A stretch of 33,543 nucleotides of DNA from Micromonospora chalcea (GCF_002926165.1 NZ_MAGP01000157.1:1-33543), one strand, 5' to 3'; counted from the first letter of the stretch, positions 7,905 to 15,549 are shown. Program-made: numbers and translations. Notes: generated from the letters alone by a model not told the origin.

Positions 7905-9668
7905 ATGTGGGTGGTGGCCACCGCCGGGCACGTCGACCACGGCAAGTCGACGCTGGTGCGGGCGCTGACCGGGATGGAACCGGACCGGTGGGCGGAGGAA
8001 CGCCGCCGGGGCATGACCATCGACCTCGGCTTCGCCTGGACCACGCTGCCCTCCGGCGGCACCGTCGCCTTCGTCGACGTACCCGGGCACGAGCGGTTCG
8101 TGCCGAACATGCTCGCCGGTGTCGGCCCGGTCCCGGCCGCGCTGATCGTGGTGGCCGCCGACGAGGGCTGGATGCCGCAGTCCGCCGAGCACCTGGCCGC
8201 GCTGGACGCGCTGGGTGTGTCGTACGGGCTGCTCGCGGTGACCCGCGCGGACCTCGCCGACCCAGGGCCGGCGACGGCGCGGGCCCGCACGGAGATCGCC
8301 GCGACGTCGCTGGGCGAGGTGGAGGCGGTGCCGGTCTCCGCGGTCACCGGCGCCGGACTGCCCGAGCTGCGCGCCGCGCTGGACCGCCTGACCGCCCGGC
8401 TGCCCGACCCGGCCGCTGACGCGCCGGTGCGGCTCTGGGTGGACCGCGCGTTCACGGTACGCGGCAGCGGCACCGTGGTCACCGGCACGCTCGGCGGCGG
8501 CCGGCTGCGCGTCGGCGACGAACTGGAGCTGGCCGGCACCGGCGAGGCGGTGCGGGTACGCGGGCTGCACTCCCTCGGCGCCGCGCACACCGCCGTCGAG
8601 GCGGTGGCCCGGGTCGCGGTGAACCTGCGCGGCCTGCCCCGGGACCGCGTCGGGCGTGGCGACGCGCTGCTCACACCCGGCCGGTTCGGGCGTACCGACC
8701 TGCTCGACGTGCGCCTGTCCGGCGACCCGGCCGCCGACCTGCCGGCCACGCTCATGCTGCACGCCGGCTCGGCGGCGGTGCCCGCCCGGGTCCGGCCGCT
8801 GGGCCCGGACACGGTCCGGCTGCGCCTGGCCCGGCCGCTGCCGCTGCTCATCGGGGACCGGGCGCTGCTGCGCGACCCCGGCCGGCACCACGTCTGCGGT
8901 GGCGTCACGGTGCTGGACGTGGACCCGCCGCCGCTGCGCCGCCGAGGCGCGGCAGCGGCCCGCGCAGCAGTGCTCGCCCGGCTGGACGGGCGCCCGGACC
9001 TGGCCGGGGAGCTGCGCCGGCGGCTGCTGATCCGGGCCGGGGACCTGACCCGGATGGGCGTGCCGCCGACCGCGACGCCGGTGGCCGGGCAGTGGCTGGC
9101 CGACCCGGAGCACTGGCGGGACCTGGGCCGCCGCCTCACCGAGGAGGTGACCCGGTACACCGCCGAGCATCCGCTGGCCGCGGGCGTACCGGTCGACGTG
9201 CTGCGGCACCGGCTCGACGTGCCCGACCGCGCGCTGGTCACGGCGCTGCTGCGCCCGCCGCTGCGGCTGCGCGACGGCCTGGTCACCGCCGCCGGGCAGC
9301 ACACGCTGCCCGATCCGGTGGCGCGGGCGGTGGACCGGGTCCGGGCCGAGTACGGCGACCGACCGTTCCAGGCGCCCGAGGCGCACCACCTGGCCGACCT
9401 CGGGCTCGGCCCCCGCGAGATCGGCGCCGCCGTCCGGGCCGGCGCGCTGCTGAAGCTCGCCGAGAACGTGGTGCTGCTCCCCGGCGCACCGGACGACGCG
9501 GTGCGCGTCCTGGCCGGGCTGCCGCAGCCGTTCACGCTCAGCGCCGCCCGGCAGGCGCTCGGCACCACCCGCCGGGTGGCGGTGCCGCTGCTGGAGCTGC
9601 TGGACCGGCGCGGCGCCACCCGGCGGCTGCCCGACGACGCCCGCGAGGTGCTCCGCCCGCCGGGCTGA
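7905..9668 (+). CDS. selB: Selenocysteine-specific translation elongation factor
   Basis: SelB replaces EF-Tu at the recoded UGA, delivering Sec-tRNA(Sec) when tethered to the SECIS hairpin. The 587-residue protein starts with the GTPase domain: P-loop GHVDHGKST (8-16), GMTIDLGFAW as switch I, DVPGHERFVPNM as G3, and TRAD as the G4-type motif (E. coli SelB has TKAD at this place, from memory). EF-Tu-like beta domains follow (RAFTVRGSGTVVTGTL), then Arg/Leu-rich winged-helix repeats over the last 200 residues, which bind mRNA in this family. ATG 7905 is chosen over upstream in-frame codons because it begins the conserved MWVVATAGHVDHGK and lies 5 nt after the selA stop. The cognate SECIS is at 1483-1520. 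Confidence 0.97.
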   Translation: MWVVATAGHVDHGKSTLVRALTGMEPDRWAEERRRGMTIDLGFAWTTLPSGGTVAFVDVPGHERFVPNMLAGVGPVPAALIVVAADEGWMPQSAEHLAALDALGVSYGLLAVTRADLADPGPATARARTEIAATSLGEVEAVPVSAVTGAGLPELRAALDRLTARLPDPAADAPVRLWVDRAFTVRGSGTVVTGTLGGGRLRVGDELELAGTGEAVRVRGLHSLGAAHTAVEAVARVAVNLRGLPRDRVGRGDALLTPGRFGRTDLLDVRLSGDPAADLPATLMLHAGSAAVPARVRPLGPDTVRLRLARPLPLLIGDRALLRDPGRHHVCGGVTVLDVDPPPLRRRGAAAARAAVLARLDGRPDLAGELRRRLLIRAGDLTRMGVPPTATPVAGQWLADPEHWRDLGRRLTEEVTRYTAEHPLAAGVPVDVLRHRLDVPDRALVTALLRPPLRLRDGLVTAAGQHTLPDPVARAVDRVRAEYGDRPFQAPEAHHLADLGLGPREIGAAVRAGALLKLAENVVLLPGAPDDAVRVLAGLPQPFTLSAARQALGTTRRVAVPLLELLDRRGATRRLPDDAREVLRPPG

Positions 9669-9701
9669 CGCAACAGGCGTCGCCCGCCCGCTCCGGTCAC
9701 C

Positions 9702-9707
9702 TACCGT
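9702..9707 (+). promoter_or_regulatory. Candidate -10 box TACCGT for a leaderless mRNA
   Basis: TACCGT matches the actinobacterial TANNNT -10 pattern and ends 6 nt before the ATG at 9714, so transcription would start at or next to the first codon. No Shine-Dalgarno sequence precedes this ATG. No good -35 is visible. Confidence 0.5.
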
Positions 9708-9713
9708 GACGCC

Positions 9714-9911
9714 ATGGACCCTTCCGCGGTCTGGCGGGACAAGAACCACAAGTGGCGGATCGAGGCGTACCGCGCACCGGACCTGAGGTTCGCCATCTAC
9801 GCCACGAACGGCCCCACCGAGTCGGCGCCGCTGTGGCTGTTCGGGATGGCCGCGCTGGCCCGCTGGCTGATGACCCACGCGATTTCCCTGGACGACCTGG
9901 AGACGGACTGA
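9714..9911 (+). CDS. Small protein of unknown function
   Basis: A 65-residue protein with no family I recognise. It has a charged, Trp/Lys/Arg-containing first third (VWRDKNHKWRIEAYRAP), a central strand-like stretch (LRFAIYATNG), and an amphipathic to hydrophobic segment (APLWLFGMAALARWLMTHA) before an acidic end (LDDLETD). No signal peptide is visible. Start choice rests on a TACCGT -10 box 6 nt upstream and the absence of a ribosome binding site, typical of leaderless genes. It follows selB by 45 nt but probably has its own promoter, so a selenium role is not implied. Confidence 0.7.
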   Translation: MDPSAVWRDKNHKWRIEAYRAPDLRFAIYATNGPTESAPLWLFGMAALARWLMTHAISLDDLETD

Positions 9912-9965
9912 CACCCGGACGGGGGACGGCCGCCCGATCCCCGCCCCGGGCGGCGCTGCCGGTCG

Positions 9966-9971
9966 TACGGT
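9966..9971 (+). promoter_or_regulatory. Candidate -10 box TACGGT for a leaderless mRNA
   Basis: TACGGT ends 6 nt before the GTG at 9978, the same spacing as the box before the gene at 9714. There is no ribosome binding site between them. Confidence 0.45.
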
Positions 9972-9977
9972 GCGGGC

Positions 9978-10160
9978 GTGAAGGACAGGGGACTGCGTAC
10001 GTTCATCACCGTGCTGGCCGGACTGGCCGTGATCTACTTCGGCTTCTCGGGAAGCCGCGGCGACGACAGCGAGGGCGGCGTCTCCGGCGGTGTGGTGCTG
10101 CTCGCGCTGCTCGCCTCGCTGCTGGCCTGGAACCTGACCAAGCCCGGGCCGGCCAAGTAG
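9978..10160 (+). CDS. Small membrane protein
   Basis: A 60-residue protein with two hydrophobic segments, about residues 7-24 (LRTFITVLAGLAVIYFGF) and 36-53 (GVVLLALLASLLAWNLT), joined by a short polar Ser/Gly/Asp loop and ending in a basic tail. This suggests a two-helix hairpin in the membrane with both ends on the same side. I recognise no family. GTG is the likely start because a TACGGT -10 box lies 6 nt upstream. It converges with the glycosylase-like gene, leaving only 5 nt between the stop codons. Confidence 0.65.
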   Translation: MKDRGLRTFITVLAGLAVIYFGFSGSRGDDSEGGVSGGVVLLALLASLLAWNLTKPGPAK

Positions 10161-10165
10161 CGCTC

Positions 10166-10822
10166 TCAGCGCGCCGTGGCGGCGCTGCGGCTCACCTCGC
10201 CGGCCGACTCCTCGCCCAGCGCCACCCGCACCAGCGCCGACGCCAGCCGCCCGAAGTCGGCCTCGCCGACCAGCCCGACCAGGTCGCCGGGGCTCGCCGG
10301 CAGGCCCAGCCGCTTCGCCCCGGCCAGCGTGCGCCGGTCGGCGTACGGGCGCACGTCCGGCCACACCGACTGCGCCTCGCGCAAAAAGATGTCCGCCCCG
10401 GTGGGGCCGATGCCGGGGAACTCGGTGAGAAACCGGCGCAGCGCGGCCCGGTCGGCGCCGGCCTCCTGGTGCAGCCGGCGCAGGTCGCCGTGCCAGCGGT
10501 CCAGGCAGAGCCGGGCGCCGGTGCCGAGCATGGTCGCGGTCCGCTCGTCGTAGCGCCGGTAGTGGCCCCGGCCCAGCGCGTCGACCCGGTCCTGCCAGCT
10601 CGCCGCCTCCATCGTCTGCGGCGTGCGGTAACCGGCGGCGAACAGCTCCCGGGCGGCGGCCACCGCCACCGACGCCCGGATCCGGGTGCTCAGCAGCGTG
10701 GTGAGCACCAGCAACTGGTAGAGCGGGCCGGGCCGGTCGGCGAGGGTGATCCCCGCCTCCTCCGCGTACGTGCGGGACTGCCGGTCCAGCAGGGCGCGCG
10801 CGACGTTGCGATCGTCTGGCAT
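10166..10822 (-). CDS. HhH-GPD-type DNA glycosylase/endonuclease III-like protein
   Basis: A 218-residue protein resembling the endonuclease III/AlkA helix-hairpin-helix superfamily, which removes damaged bases from DNA. The hairpin is FPGIGPTGADIF (135-146), followed by an aspartate (D162, in PYADRRTL) at the place of the catalytic Asp. The position of the endonuclease III Schiff-base lysine (GVGRKTA) is threonine here (GPTGA), and there is no C-terminal four-cysteine Fe-S loop (only one Cys, C106). If active it is more likely a monofunctional glycosylase than a lyase. The upstream sequence shows TAAGCC 6 nt before the ATG, another possible leaderless start. Substrate unknown. Confidence 0.75.
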   Translation of the reverse strand: MPDDRNVARALLDRQSRTYAEEAGITLADRPGPLYQLLVLTTLLSTRIRASVAVAAARELFAAGYRTPQTMEAASWQDRVDALGRGHYRRYDERTATMLGTGARLCLDRWHGDLRRLHQEAGADRAALRRFLTEFPGIGPTGADIFLREAQSVWPDVRPYADRRTLAGAKRLGLPASPGDLVGLVGEADFGRLASALVRVALGEESAGEVSRSAATAR

Positions 10823-10949
10823 CCATCCGGCTTACCCGTCCCGGACCCGGCCAGACCCCTGGGCCGATCCGGAATGCGCCGGGCGGCGACGGGTACGCCT
10901 GTCTGGTGCGCGGCCGACGGCCGTGCGCCCCACCGGGAAGGAGAGAGCC

Positions 10950-11150
10950 GTGGTCAAGCCGCAGCAGGAGGAACTGCGCCGGAACGATCTCGGCGCCACC
11001 AGCCAGGACAGCCGCAAGACGGCCACCCAGGCGGGCGGCCGTTCGCGGAGCCGGGGCACGTCGAACGCCGACGCGGGACGGCCCGTTCCGAAGGGTCAGG
11101 TGTCGCCGTACGGTCCGGCCGGTGAGCCGGTTGCCGACGACGAGAGCTAA
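10950..11150 (+). CDS. Small hydrophilic protein of unknown function
   Basis: A 66-residue, highly polar, probably disordered protein rich in Gln, Arg, Ser and Gly (QQEELRRNDLGATSQDSRKTATQ, then PVPKGQVSPYGPAGEPVADDES). There is no hydrophobic core or recognisable domain. GTG 10950 is preceded by a very good ribosome binding site (GGAAGGAGAG, 10936-10945), which decides the start over longer in-frame readings. Its stop overlaps by 4 nt the stop region of the convergent membrane protein gene. Function unknown. Confidence 0.7.
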   Translation: MVKPQQEELRRNDLGATSQDSRKTATQAGGRSRSRGTSNADAGRPVPKGQVSPYGPAGEPVADDES

Positions 11151-11620
11151 CCGCGAGCCGACGCCGGCCGCAGCCGCCGCCAGGTGGCTGCGGCCGACAG
11201 CCCGTACGCCAGGTGCGGGATCAGGTCGGAGACCCAGTCGGCGCGCCGCCAGGTACGCGGGTCGGTCACGCCCAGCACCGTCATCGAGCCGTCCGAGGTG
11301 GCCATCACCCCACCGCCGAGCAGCACCGTGGCCAGCGGCAACGGGATCCGCCGGTGTCCGGCGAGCAGACCGAACGCGGCCCCCGCGGCGATGCCTGTGG
11401 CGTACCCGAGCAGTGGCCCCAGACCGGAACGGCGGTTCGCCGCCTCGTCGCCGGGGCCCAGGTCGACGTGCGTGACGTCGGCCAGCCGTCCGGCCACCGA
11501 CTCCGGGGTGCTGCGCGCCGGCCGCGCCCGCAGCGCCATGTCGAGGTAGGAGACCGCGTTGAGCACGGCGCTGCCGACGGCGCCCGCGATGGCGCCGTCG
11601 ACGGCGGATGCCGCTCTCAC
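11147..11620 (-). CDS. Small integral membrane protein of unknown function
   Basis: A 157-residue protein with several hydrophobic stretches: about residues 6-26 (AVDGAIAGAVGSAVLNAVSYL), 68-86 (LGPLLGYATGIAAGAAFGLLAG), 92-112 (RIPLPLATVLLGGGVMATSDG), and a weaker one near the end (LIPHLAYGLSAAATWRRL). Three to four membrane helices are likely. A polar segment with VTHVDLGPGDEAANRRSG separates helices one and two. I do not recognise the family. The GTG start overlaps the stop of the upstream minus-strand gene as GTGA, so the two are translationally coupled. Confidence 0.75.
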   Translation of the reverse strand: MRAASAVDGAIAGAVGSAVLNAVSYLDMALRARPARSTPESVAGRLADVTHVDLGPGDEAANRRSGLGPLLGYATGIAAGAAFGLLAGHRRIPLPLATVLLGGGVMATSDGSMTVLGVTDPRTWRRADWVSDLIPHLAYGLSAAATWRRLRPASARG

Positions 11621-11826
11621 TTCGGGTCACCCGGTTCCCGGTTGCCCTTGGGGCCGTAGGTCCGTTCGCCCCGGACCACGCCGCGTTGCCCACGGTCGTC
11701 CTGCAGGATCCGGTTGGCGACCTGGTTGGCCTCCTTGTCGGTGGCGCGCCCGGACTGCTCGACGAGGTCGCGCAGCCGTGCCCGTTGCTTGTCGTACGCG
11801 TTGCTGCCCGGACGGGGTCCTGCCAT
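11617..11826 (-). CDS. Small basic protein of unknown function
   Basis: A 69-residue charged protein (MAGPRPGSNAYDKQRARLRDLVEQSGRATDKEANQVANRIL..., ending KGNREPGDPK). A predicted helix at about 10-42 with regularly spaced Arg, Asp and Glu and no Cys or signal peptide point to a cytoplasmic protein. Similar short actinobacterial proteins exist and are sometimes labelled plasmid stabilisation protein, without good support. ATG 11826 is chosen over the GTG one codon earlier because GGAGG lies 5 nt before it. It forms a two-gene operon with the membrane protein at 11147-11620 (GTGA overlap). Confidence 0.7.
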   Translation of the reverse strand: MAGPRPGSNAYDKQRARLRDLVEQSGRATDKEANQVANRILQDDRGQRGVVRGERTYGPKGNREPGDPK

Positions 11827-11895
11827 CACTGCCTCCTCGGGTCGCCGTCGGCTGACGAACCCGTCTACCCGCCCGGGCCGGGGCCAACCGTGCGC

Positions 11896-12735
11896 TCAGG
11901 CCGGGGCGCGGACGACAGCGACCGGGCACGCGGCGCGGTGCAGGATCCCCTGGCTCACCGAGCCGAGCAGCAAGCCGCTGAGCTCGCCGCGGCCTTGCCG
12001 GCCCACCACGACCAGTTGGGCGTCCCGGGACGCCTCGGTCAGCGCCGTGACCGGGCGGGCCCGCACCGCCTCCCGGTTGATCGGCACGTCCGGCCAGCGC
12101 TCGGCGACGCCGGCGACCGACTCGGCCAGGACCCGCTCCTGCTCGTCGGCCTGCGCCGACCGGCCGCCCGAATGGGCGTGCAGCACACGCAGCGGGGCGC
12201 CGCGGTGGGACGCCGTTTCGGCGGCGAACTCGACGGCGGCGCGGGACAGCGCGGAGCCGTCCACCCCGGCCACCACCGGGCCGGTGTCGCGGGCGGCGCC
12301 CCGGGCCACCAGCACCGGGCAGTCGGCGTACGCGGTGACCTGCAGCGCGACCGAGCCGATCACCAGCGAGGCGAACCCGCCGAGACCCCGGTCGCCGAGC
12401 ACGATCAGCGCGGCGGTGGGGGACTCGCCGATCAGCACGGCGGCCGCCTCCCCGTCGATGATCTCGCCGGTGATGCGCAGCCCGCGCTCCTGCGCCTGGG
12501 CCGCGTTGACCGCGTCGGCGACCAGTTGCTCGGCCTGGTGACGCAGGCCGGCGTGCGGCGGCGCCCCGGCCGGAGCGGCCACCGGTACGCCCAGCAGCGG
12601 CCAGATGAATCCGTGGACCACCCGCAGCGGCCGGTTGCGGCGGGCGGCCTCCCGGGCGGCCAGGAGCACGGCCCGGGTCGCCGGCTCGGAGCCGTCCACC
12701 CCGACCACCACGGCCGCACCGTCAGCGGAGTTCAC
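11896..12735 (-). CDS. Tandem-domain universal stress protein
   Basis: A 279-residue protein with two UspA domains, cytoplasmic ATP-binding stress proteins common in actinobacteria. Domain 1 starts at VVVGVDGSEPATRAVLLA and closes with the nucleotide-binding loop GDRGLGGFASLVIGSVALQVTAYADCPVLV. Domain 2 repeats the pattern from VVAGVDGSALSRAAVEFA to GRQGRGELSGLLLGSVSQGILHRAACPVAVV. Both keep the G-x2-G-x9-GS motif, so both probably bind ATP. GTG 12735 is selected because GAGGAGG lies just upstream and because residues further upstream are low-complexity Arg/Pro read from another gene's frame. It diverges from the methyltransferase gene, with a shared 128-nt promoter region. Confidence 0.93.
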   Translation of the reverse strand: MNSADGAAVVVGVDGSEPATRAVLLAAREAARRNRPLRVVHGFIWPLLGVPVAAPAGAPPHAGLRHQAEQLVADAVNAAQAQERGLRITGEIIDGEAAAVLIGESPTAALIVLGDRGLGGFASLVIGSVALQVTAYADCPVLVARGAARDTGPVVAGVDGSALSRAAVEFAAETASHRGAPLRVLHAHSGGRSAQADEQERVLAESVAGVAERWPDVPINREAVRARPVTALTEASRDAQLVVVGRQGRGELSGLLLGSVSQGILHRAACPVAVVRAPA

Positions 12736-12825
12736 CAGGTACCTCCTCGTGGCCGGCGCTCCCGCGGCCAGTATCGCGGCGGGCGGGACCGGCCCGGGGC
12801 GATACCGCGCCGGTCGCCCGGTCGG

Positions 12826-12831
12826 TACGCT
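12826..12831 (+). promoter_or_regulatory. Candidate -10 box TACGCT upstream of the DUF574 methyltransferase gene
   Basis: TACGCT lies 32 nt before the ATG at 12864, leaving room for a short leader with the GGGAGGGAGG ribosome binding site. No clear -35 is visible in the GC-rich divergent region. Confidence 0.35.
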
Positions 12832-12863
12832 GGCGGACAGCGCCCAGGGAGGGAGGCCCGTCG

Positions 12864-13610
12864 ATGGATCAGCCGGACGGACCGAGCACCGCCCGCATGA
12901 TCGACTACTGGCTCGGCGGCCGGCACCACCGTCCGGTCGACGTCGCCGCGGCCGCCGCGTTCGAGGCGGCGTACGGGCCCTGCGCGGCGATCTTCCGCTC
13001 GCTGCGCGGTTTCCTGGGCCGGACCGTTCGCGCCATGGCCGGCGACGGCGTGGACAGCTTCCTGGTCTTCGGTGCGGGCGTGCCCACCTGCGGAAACGTG
13101 CACGAGGTCGCACCGGAGGCGACGGTCCTCTACACCGACGTCGACCCGGAGACGGTCCGGCTCGGCCAGCGCCTGCTCGCCGGCAGTGACCGCGCCGGTT
13201 ACGGCTACGGCGACGCCACCGACATCGGCACCGTCGACCGGGCGCAGCTGCACCGTTTCGTGCCGGGGTGGGGGAGACGGCCGGTAGGAGTGGTGTTCCT
13301 CGGGCTGGCCGCGTTCCTGGACGACGACACGCTCGCCCGTACGCTGGACGAGTTGTACCGGGCGGTCGCGCCGGGCAGCCGGCTGGCGATCGACTTCGAC
13401 AGCGAGGAGCTGGCCGGGCATCCGCAGGCGCTGGCCATGATGGGCCCGGCGTTCCGGATGCGCGCGCCCGAGCGGTTCGCGCCGCTGCTGGGCCGCTGGC
13501 GTCCCACCGACGAGGGCGTCGTGCCGGTGGCCCGGTGGCGGCCCGAGGGTGAGCCGGAGCCGGTGCCGGACGCGTTCTACGGCGCGTTGGCGCTGCGGCC
13601 GGCGGACTGA
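12864..13610 (+). CDS. SAM-dependent methyltransferase, DUF574/Methyltransf_19 family
   Basis: A 248-residue protein of the DUF574 family, widespread in actinomycetes. It opens with the family signature PSTARMIDYWLGGRHHRPVD (compare the usual P-x-ARVYDYLLGGK-x-N). The SAM site is a variant glycine motif, FLVFGAGVPTCGNVHEVA, followed by an acidic strand end, VLYTDVDPETV (residues about 88-98). YGYGDATDI and VVFLGLAAFLDDD continue the Rossmann pattern. The substrate of these proteins is not established. ATG has an excellent ribosome binding site. Compared with the textbook family, GSGLPT is GAGVPT here, a conservative change, so SAM binding is likely kept. Confidence 0.9.
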   Translation: MDQPDGPSTARMIDYWLGGRHHRPVDVAAAAAFEAAYGPCAAIFRSLRGFLGRTVRAMAGDGVDSFLVFGAGVPTCGNVHEVAPEATVLYTDVDPETVRLGQRLLAGSDRAGYGYGDATDIGTVDRAQLHRFVPGWGRRPVGVVFLGLAAFLDDDTLARTLDELYRAVAPGSRLAIDFDSEELAGHPQALAMMGPAFRMRAPERFAPLLGRWRPTDEGVVPVARWRPEGEPEPVPDAFYGALALRPAD

Positions 13611-13655
13611 GCCGCGCCGGTCGAGGCGGGCCGTTCGGCGGTCGGGGGTCCTTCG

Positions 13656-13677
13656 TATGATGTTTGCTCTGTAGCAA
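13656..13677 (+). promoter_or_regulatory. Candidate promoter and operator before the PP2C-MarR pair
   Basis: TATGAT (13656-13661) differs from consensus TATAAT at one base. At the expected transcription start lies an inverted repeat, TTGCT (13664-13668) and AGCAA (13673-13677), 4 nt apart. This AT-rich patch stands out in the surrounding GC-rich DNA. A palindrome over the start site is the usual place for a repressor such as the MarR protein encoded downstream at 14936; that link is inference. Confidence 0.45.
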
Positions 13678-13699
13678 TAGTCGTCATCGGAGGATGAGC

Positions 13700-14887
13700 A
13701 TGCCGGAGGCGTCCGGATCGGTGTCACGTGCCCTGCGCACGGCGCCACCCGACCAGCTGGTGGAGACCGCGGACGCGGTGCTGCGCCAGACGCTCGGGGC
13801 CGCGCGGGCGGAGGTGTTCGTCGCCGACTACCGCGCCAGCGGCCTCTGGCCGGTGCTCGACCCGGACGTGCCCGACGGTGGCCCGTTGCCGGCACACACC
13901 GTGGCGCAACGCTGCTTCAGCAGCCAGGAGCCGGTCCTGGACATCATCGACGACGGCCGCTGCCGGGCCTACCTGCCGCTGTCGGTGTGGGGGGAGCGGC
14001 TCGGCGTCCTGATGGTCGAGCTGCCCGGTGACCCGGACGCGGCCACAGTGGAGGCGGCGCGGGACGCCGCCGGCGAGCTGGCCGTGGCCATCCGCGCGGC
14101 CGACCGGGAGACCGACAGGTACCGCCGCGCCCGGCGGCGGGAACGGCTGAGCATGGCTGCGGAGATGCAGTGGGACCTGTTGCCGGGGCGCAGCGTGCGC
14201 CACGGCGACGCGTTGCTGGCCGGGCAGCTCGAACCGGCGTACACGGTGGGCGGTGACCACTTCGACTGGTCGGTGGACTGTGAGCGGCTCACCCTCACCG
14301 TGCTCAACGGCACCGGCAGCGGGCTGGCCGCGTCGCTGCTCACGGCGATGACGGTGAACGCCATGCGCAACGCCCGGCGTTCCGGCGGCAGCCTGGTCGA
14401 GCAGGCGGAGCTGGCCTCGGACACCATCTACTACCAGCACCGGGGCGGCCGGCACGTGGCCACGCTGCTGCTGGAGCTGGACAGCCGCCGGGGCGTGGTG
14501 CGGGCGGTGGACGCCGGTTCCCCGCAACTGCTGCGGCTGCGGGGGAGGCGGGTCACCCCGATCGCGTTGGAGCAGCAACTGCCGTTGGGCATGTTCGCCG
14601 AGACCCGGTACGACGTGCAGGAGTTCACTCTGGAGCCGGGCGATCGTCTCTTCGTGGTCAGCGACGGGGTGTACGCGGCGGAGCCCGACGGGCAGGAGCC
14701 GTACGGCGTCCGGGCCATGGCGCGCGCGATGCGGGCTACTCGGCTGCAGCCGGCGACCGAGGCAGTTGGTACGGTGATGCGCGAACTGCATGCGTACCAC
14801 GCCGACGCGGATCTCCGTGACGACGCGGTCGTCGTCTGCCTGGACTGGCGCGGTTCCGGCCGGTCCGACGACGTCACGGGGCAGTGA
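13700..14887 (+). CDS. PP2C/SpoIIE-family serine phosphatase with GAF-like N-terminal domain
   Basis: A 395-residue cytoplasmic protein. Residues about 15-135 look like a degenerate GAF sensor (PDQLVETADAVLRQTLGA, then AYLPLSVWGERLGVLMVELPG). A basic linker helix (RRARRRERLSMAAEMQWDLLP) leads into a SpoIIE-type PP2C phosphatase domain with the metal site GGDHFDW (184-190), GSGLAASLLTAMTVNAMRNARR, VDAGSPQLLRLR, PLGMF, LEPGDRLFVVSDGVYAAE, and LRDDAVVVCLDW near the end. Such proteins usually dephosphorylate anti-sigma-factor antagonists (SpoIIAA/RsbV type) in partner-switching systems; the partner is not in this window. ATG 13700 is preferred over ATG 13694, which is too close to GGAGG (13689-13693). 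A MarR regulator follows 48 nt later in the same direction. Confidence 0.9.
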   Translation: MPEASGSVSRALRTAPPDQLVETADAVLRQTLGAARAEVFVADYRASGLWPVLDPDVPDGGPLPAHTVAQRCFSSQEPVLDIIDDGRCRAYLPLSVWGERLGVLMVELPGDPDAATVEAARDAAGELAVAIRAADRETDRYRRARRRERLSMAAEMQWDLLPGRSVRHGDALLAGQLEPAYTVGGDHFDWSVDCERLTLTVLNGTGSGLAASLLTAMTVNAMRNARRSGGSLVEQAELASDTIYYQHRGGRHVATLLLELDSRRGVVRAVDAGSPQLLRLRGRRVTPIALEQQLPLGMFAETRYDVQEFTLEPGDRLFVVSDGVYAAEPDGQEPYGVRAMARAMRATRLQPATEAVGTVMRELHAYHADADLRDDAVVVCLDWRGSGRSDDVTGQ

Positions 14888-14935
14888 TCGGGGCGGCGGA
14901 GCGAACACGAGCGGGACGATCGCAGGGGACAGCGG

Positions 14936-15406
14936 GTGGAGCGACCTCCGAATCTTGCCGCGGCCATCGAGTCGGCTGCCGAGGCGCTCATCGGTGTGCT
15001 CGACTCCGCGACCTCACGGCACACCGTCAGCGTCTCGCCGACGCAGCTGCGGGTGCTGTCGCTGATCGTGTCCCATCCGGACACCAACGTGAACCGGCTG
15101 GCCGAGCTGCTGGACGTGGTCCCGTCGTCGGCGAGCCGGCTCTGTGACCGCCTGGAGGCCGTCGGCCTGCTGCGCCGGGTGGCCGACCCGCGTGACAGGC
15201 GAGAGGTGCGCCTGATCCCGACCGCGGCGGCGGACACGTTGCTGCGCGACCTGCAGCAGCGCCGGCACCGTGCGGTCCAGGCGGTGCTCGACCGGATGCC
15301 CAACCGTGCGCAGCACGAGCTGCTGCTGGCGCTCGTGGCGTTCAGTCAGGCCGCCGCGGCGGTCGCGCCGCAGGCGGGCTCCGACTCCACCGCCCGCACC
15401 GCCTGA
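14936..15406 (+). CDS. MarR-family transcriptional regulator
   Basis: A 156-residue winged-helix regulator. Helix-turn-helix and wing cover about residues 35-100: TQLRVLSLIVSHPDTNVNRLAELLDVVPSSASRLCDRLEAVGLLRRVADPRDRREVRLIPT. The SASRLCDRLEAVGLL recognition helix and the DPRDRREVRL wing are textbook MarR. Flanking helices (ERPPNLAAAIESAAEALIGVL and the C-terminal LLALVAFSQAAAAVA) form the dimer interface. The GTG start follows a weak purine stretch. It is probably cotranscribed with the phosphatase upstream and could repress that promoter through the palindrome at 13664-13677. The ligand is unknown. Confidence 0.92.
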   Translation: MERPPNLAAAIESAAEALIGVLDSATSRHTVSVSPTQLRVLSLIVSHPDTNVNRLAELLDVVPSSASRLCDRLEAVGLLRRVADPRDRREVRLIPTAAADTLLRDLQQRRHRAVQAVLDRMPNRAQHELLLALVAFSQAAAAVAPQAGSDSTARTA

Positions 15407-15475
15407 GTCCCACCCCGGGCGCTGATCCTGACCAACGGCCGTGATGGTCAGCTAGTGTCCTAGGATGCCATAGCG

Positions 15476-15501
15476 GTTGTGACGGTCCCCACCCTCACAA
15501 C
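15476..15501. promoter_or_regulatory. Inverted repeat GTTGTGA-N12-TCACAAC, possible operator
   Basis: GTTGTGA (15476-15482) and TCACAAC (15495-15501) are perfect inverted copies 12 nt apart. They lie in the 306-nt gap between the MarR gene and the phosphatidyltransferase gene. A TAGGAT box sits just before (15461-15466). A regulator-binding site is the simplest reading; a weak hairpin is the alternative. Confidence 0.45.
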
Positions 15502-15549
15502 ACTGAGCAACGGCGCAGCGCGGCCACCGGCCGGAGCGGGGGAGCCCGA

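Noticed and set aside
7200..11693. 1497-residue minus-strand open frame
   Set aside because: It runs antisense through selA, selB and several unrelated genes. GC-rich third positions remove stops; no domain is visible.
12736..13677. N-terminal extension of the universal stress protein upstream of 12735
   Set aside because: The extension is antisense to the methyltransferase gene and is Arg/Pro low complexity; a good ribosome site precedes GTG 12735.
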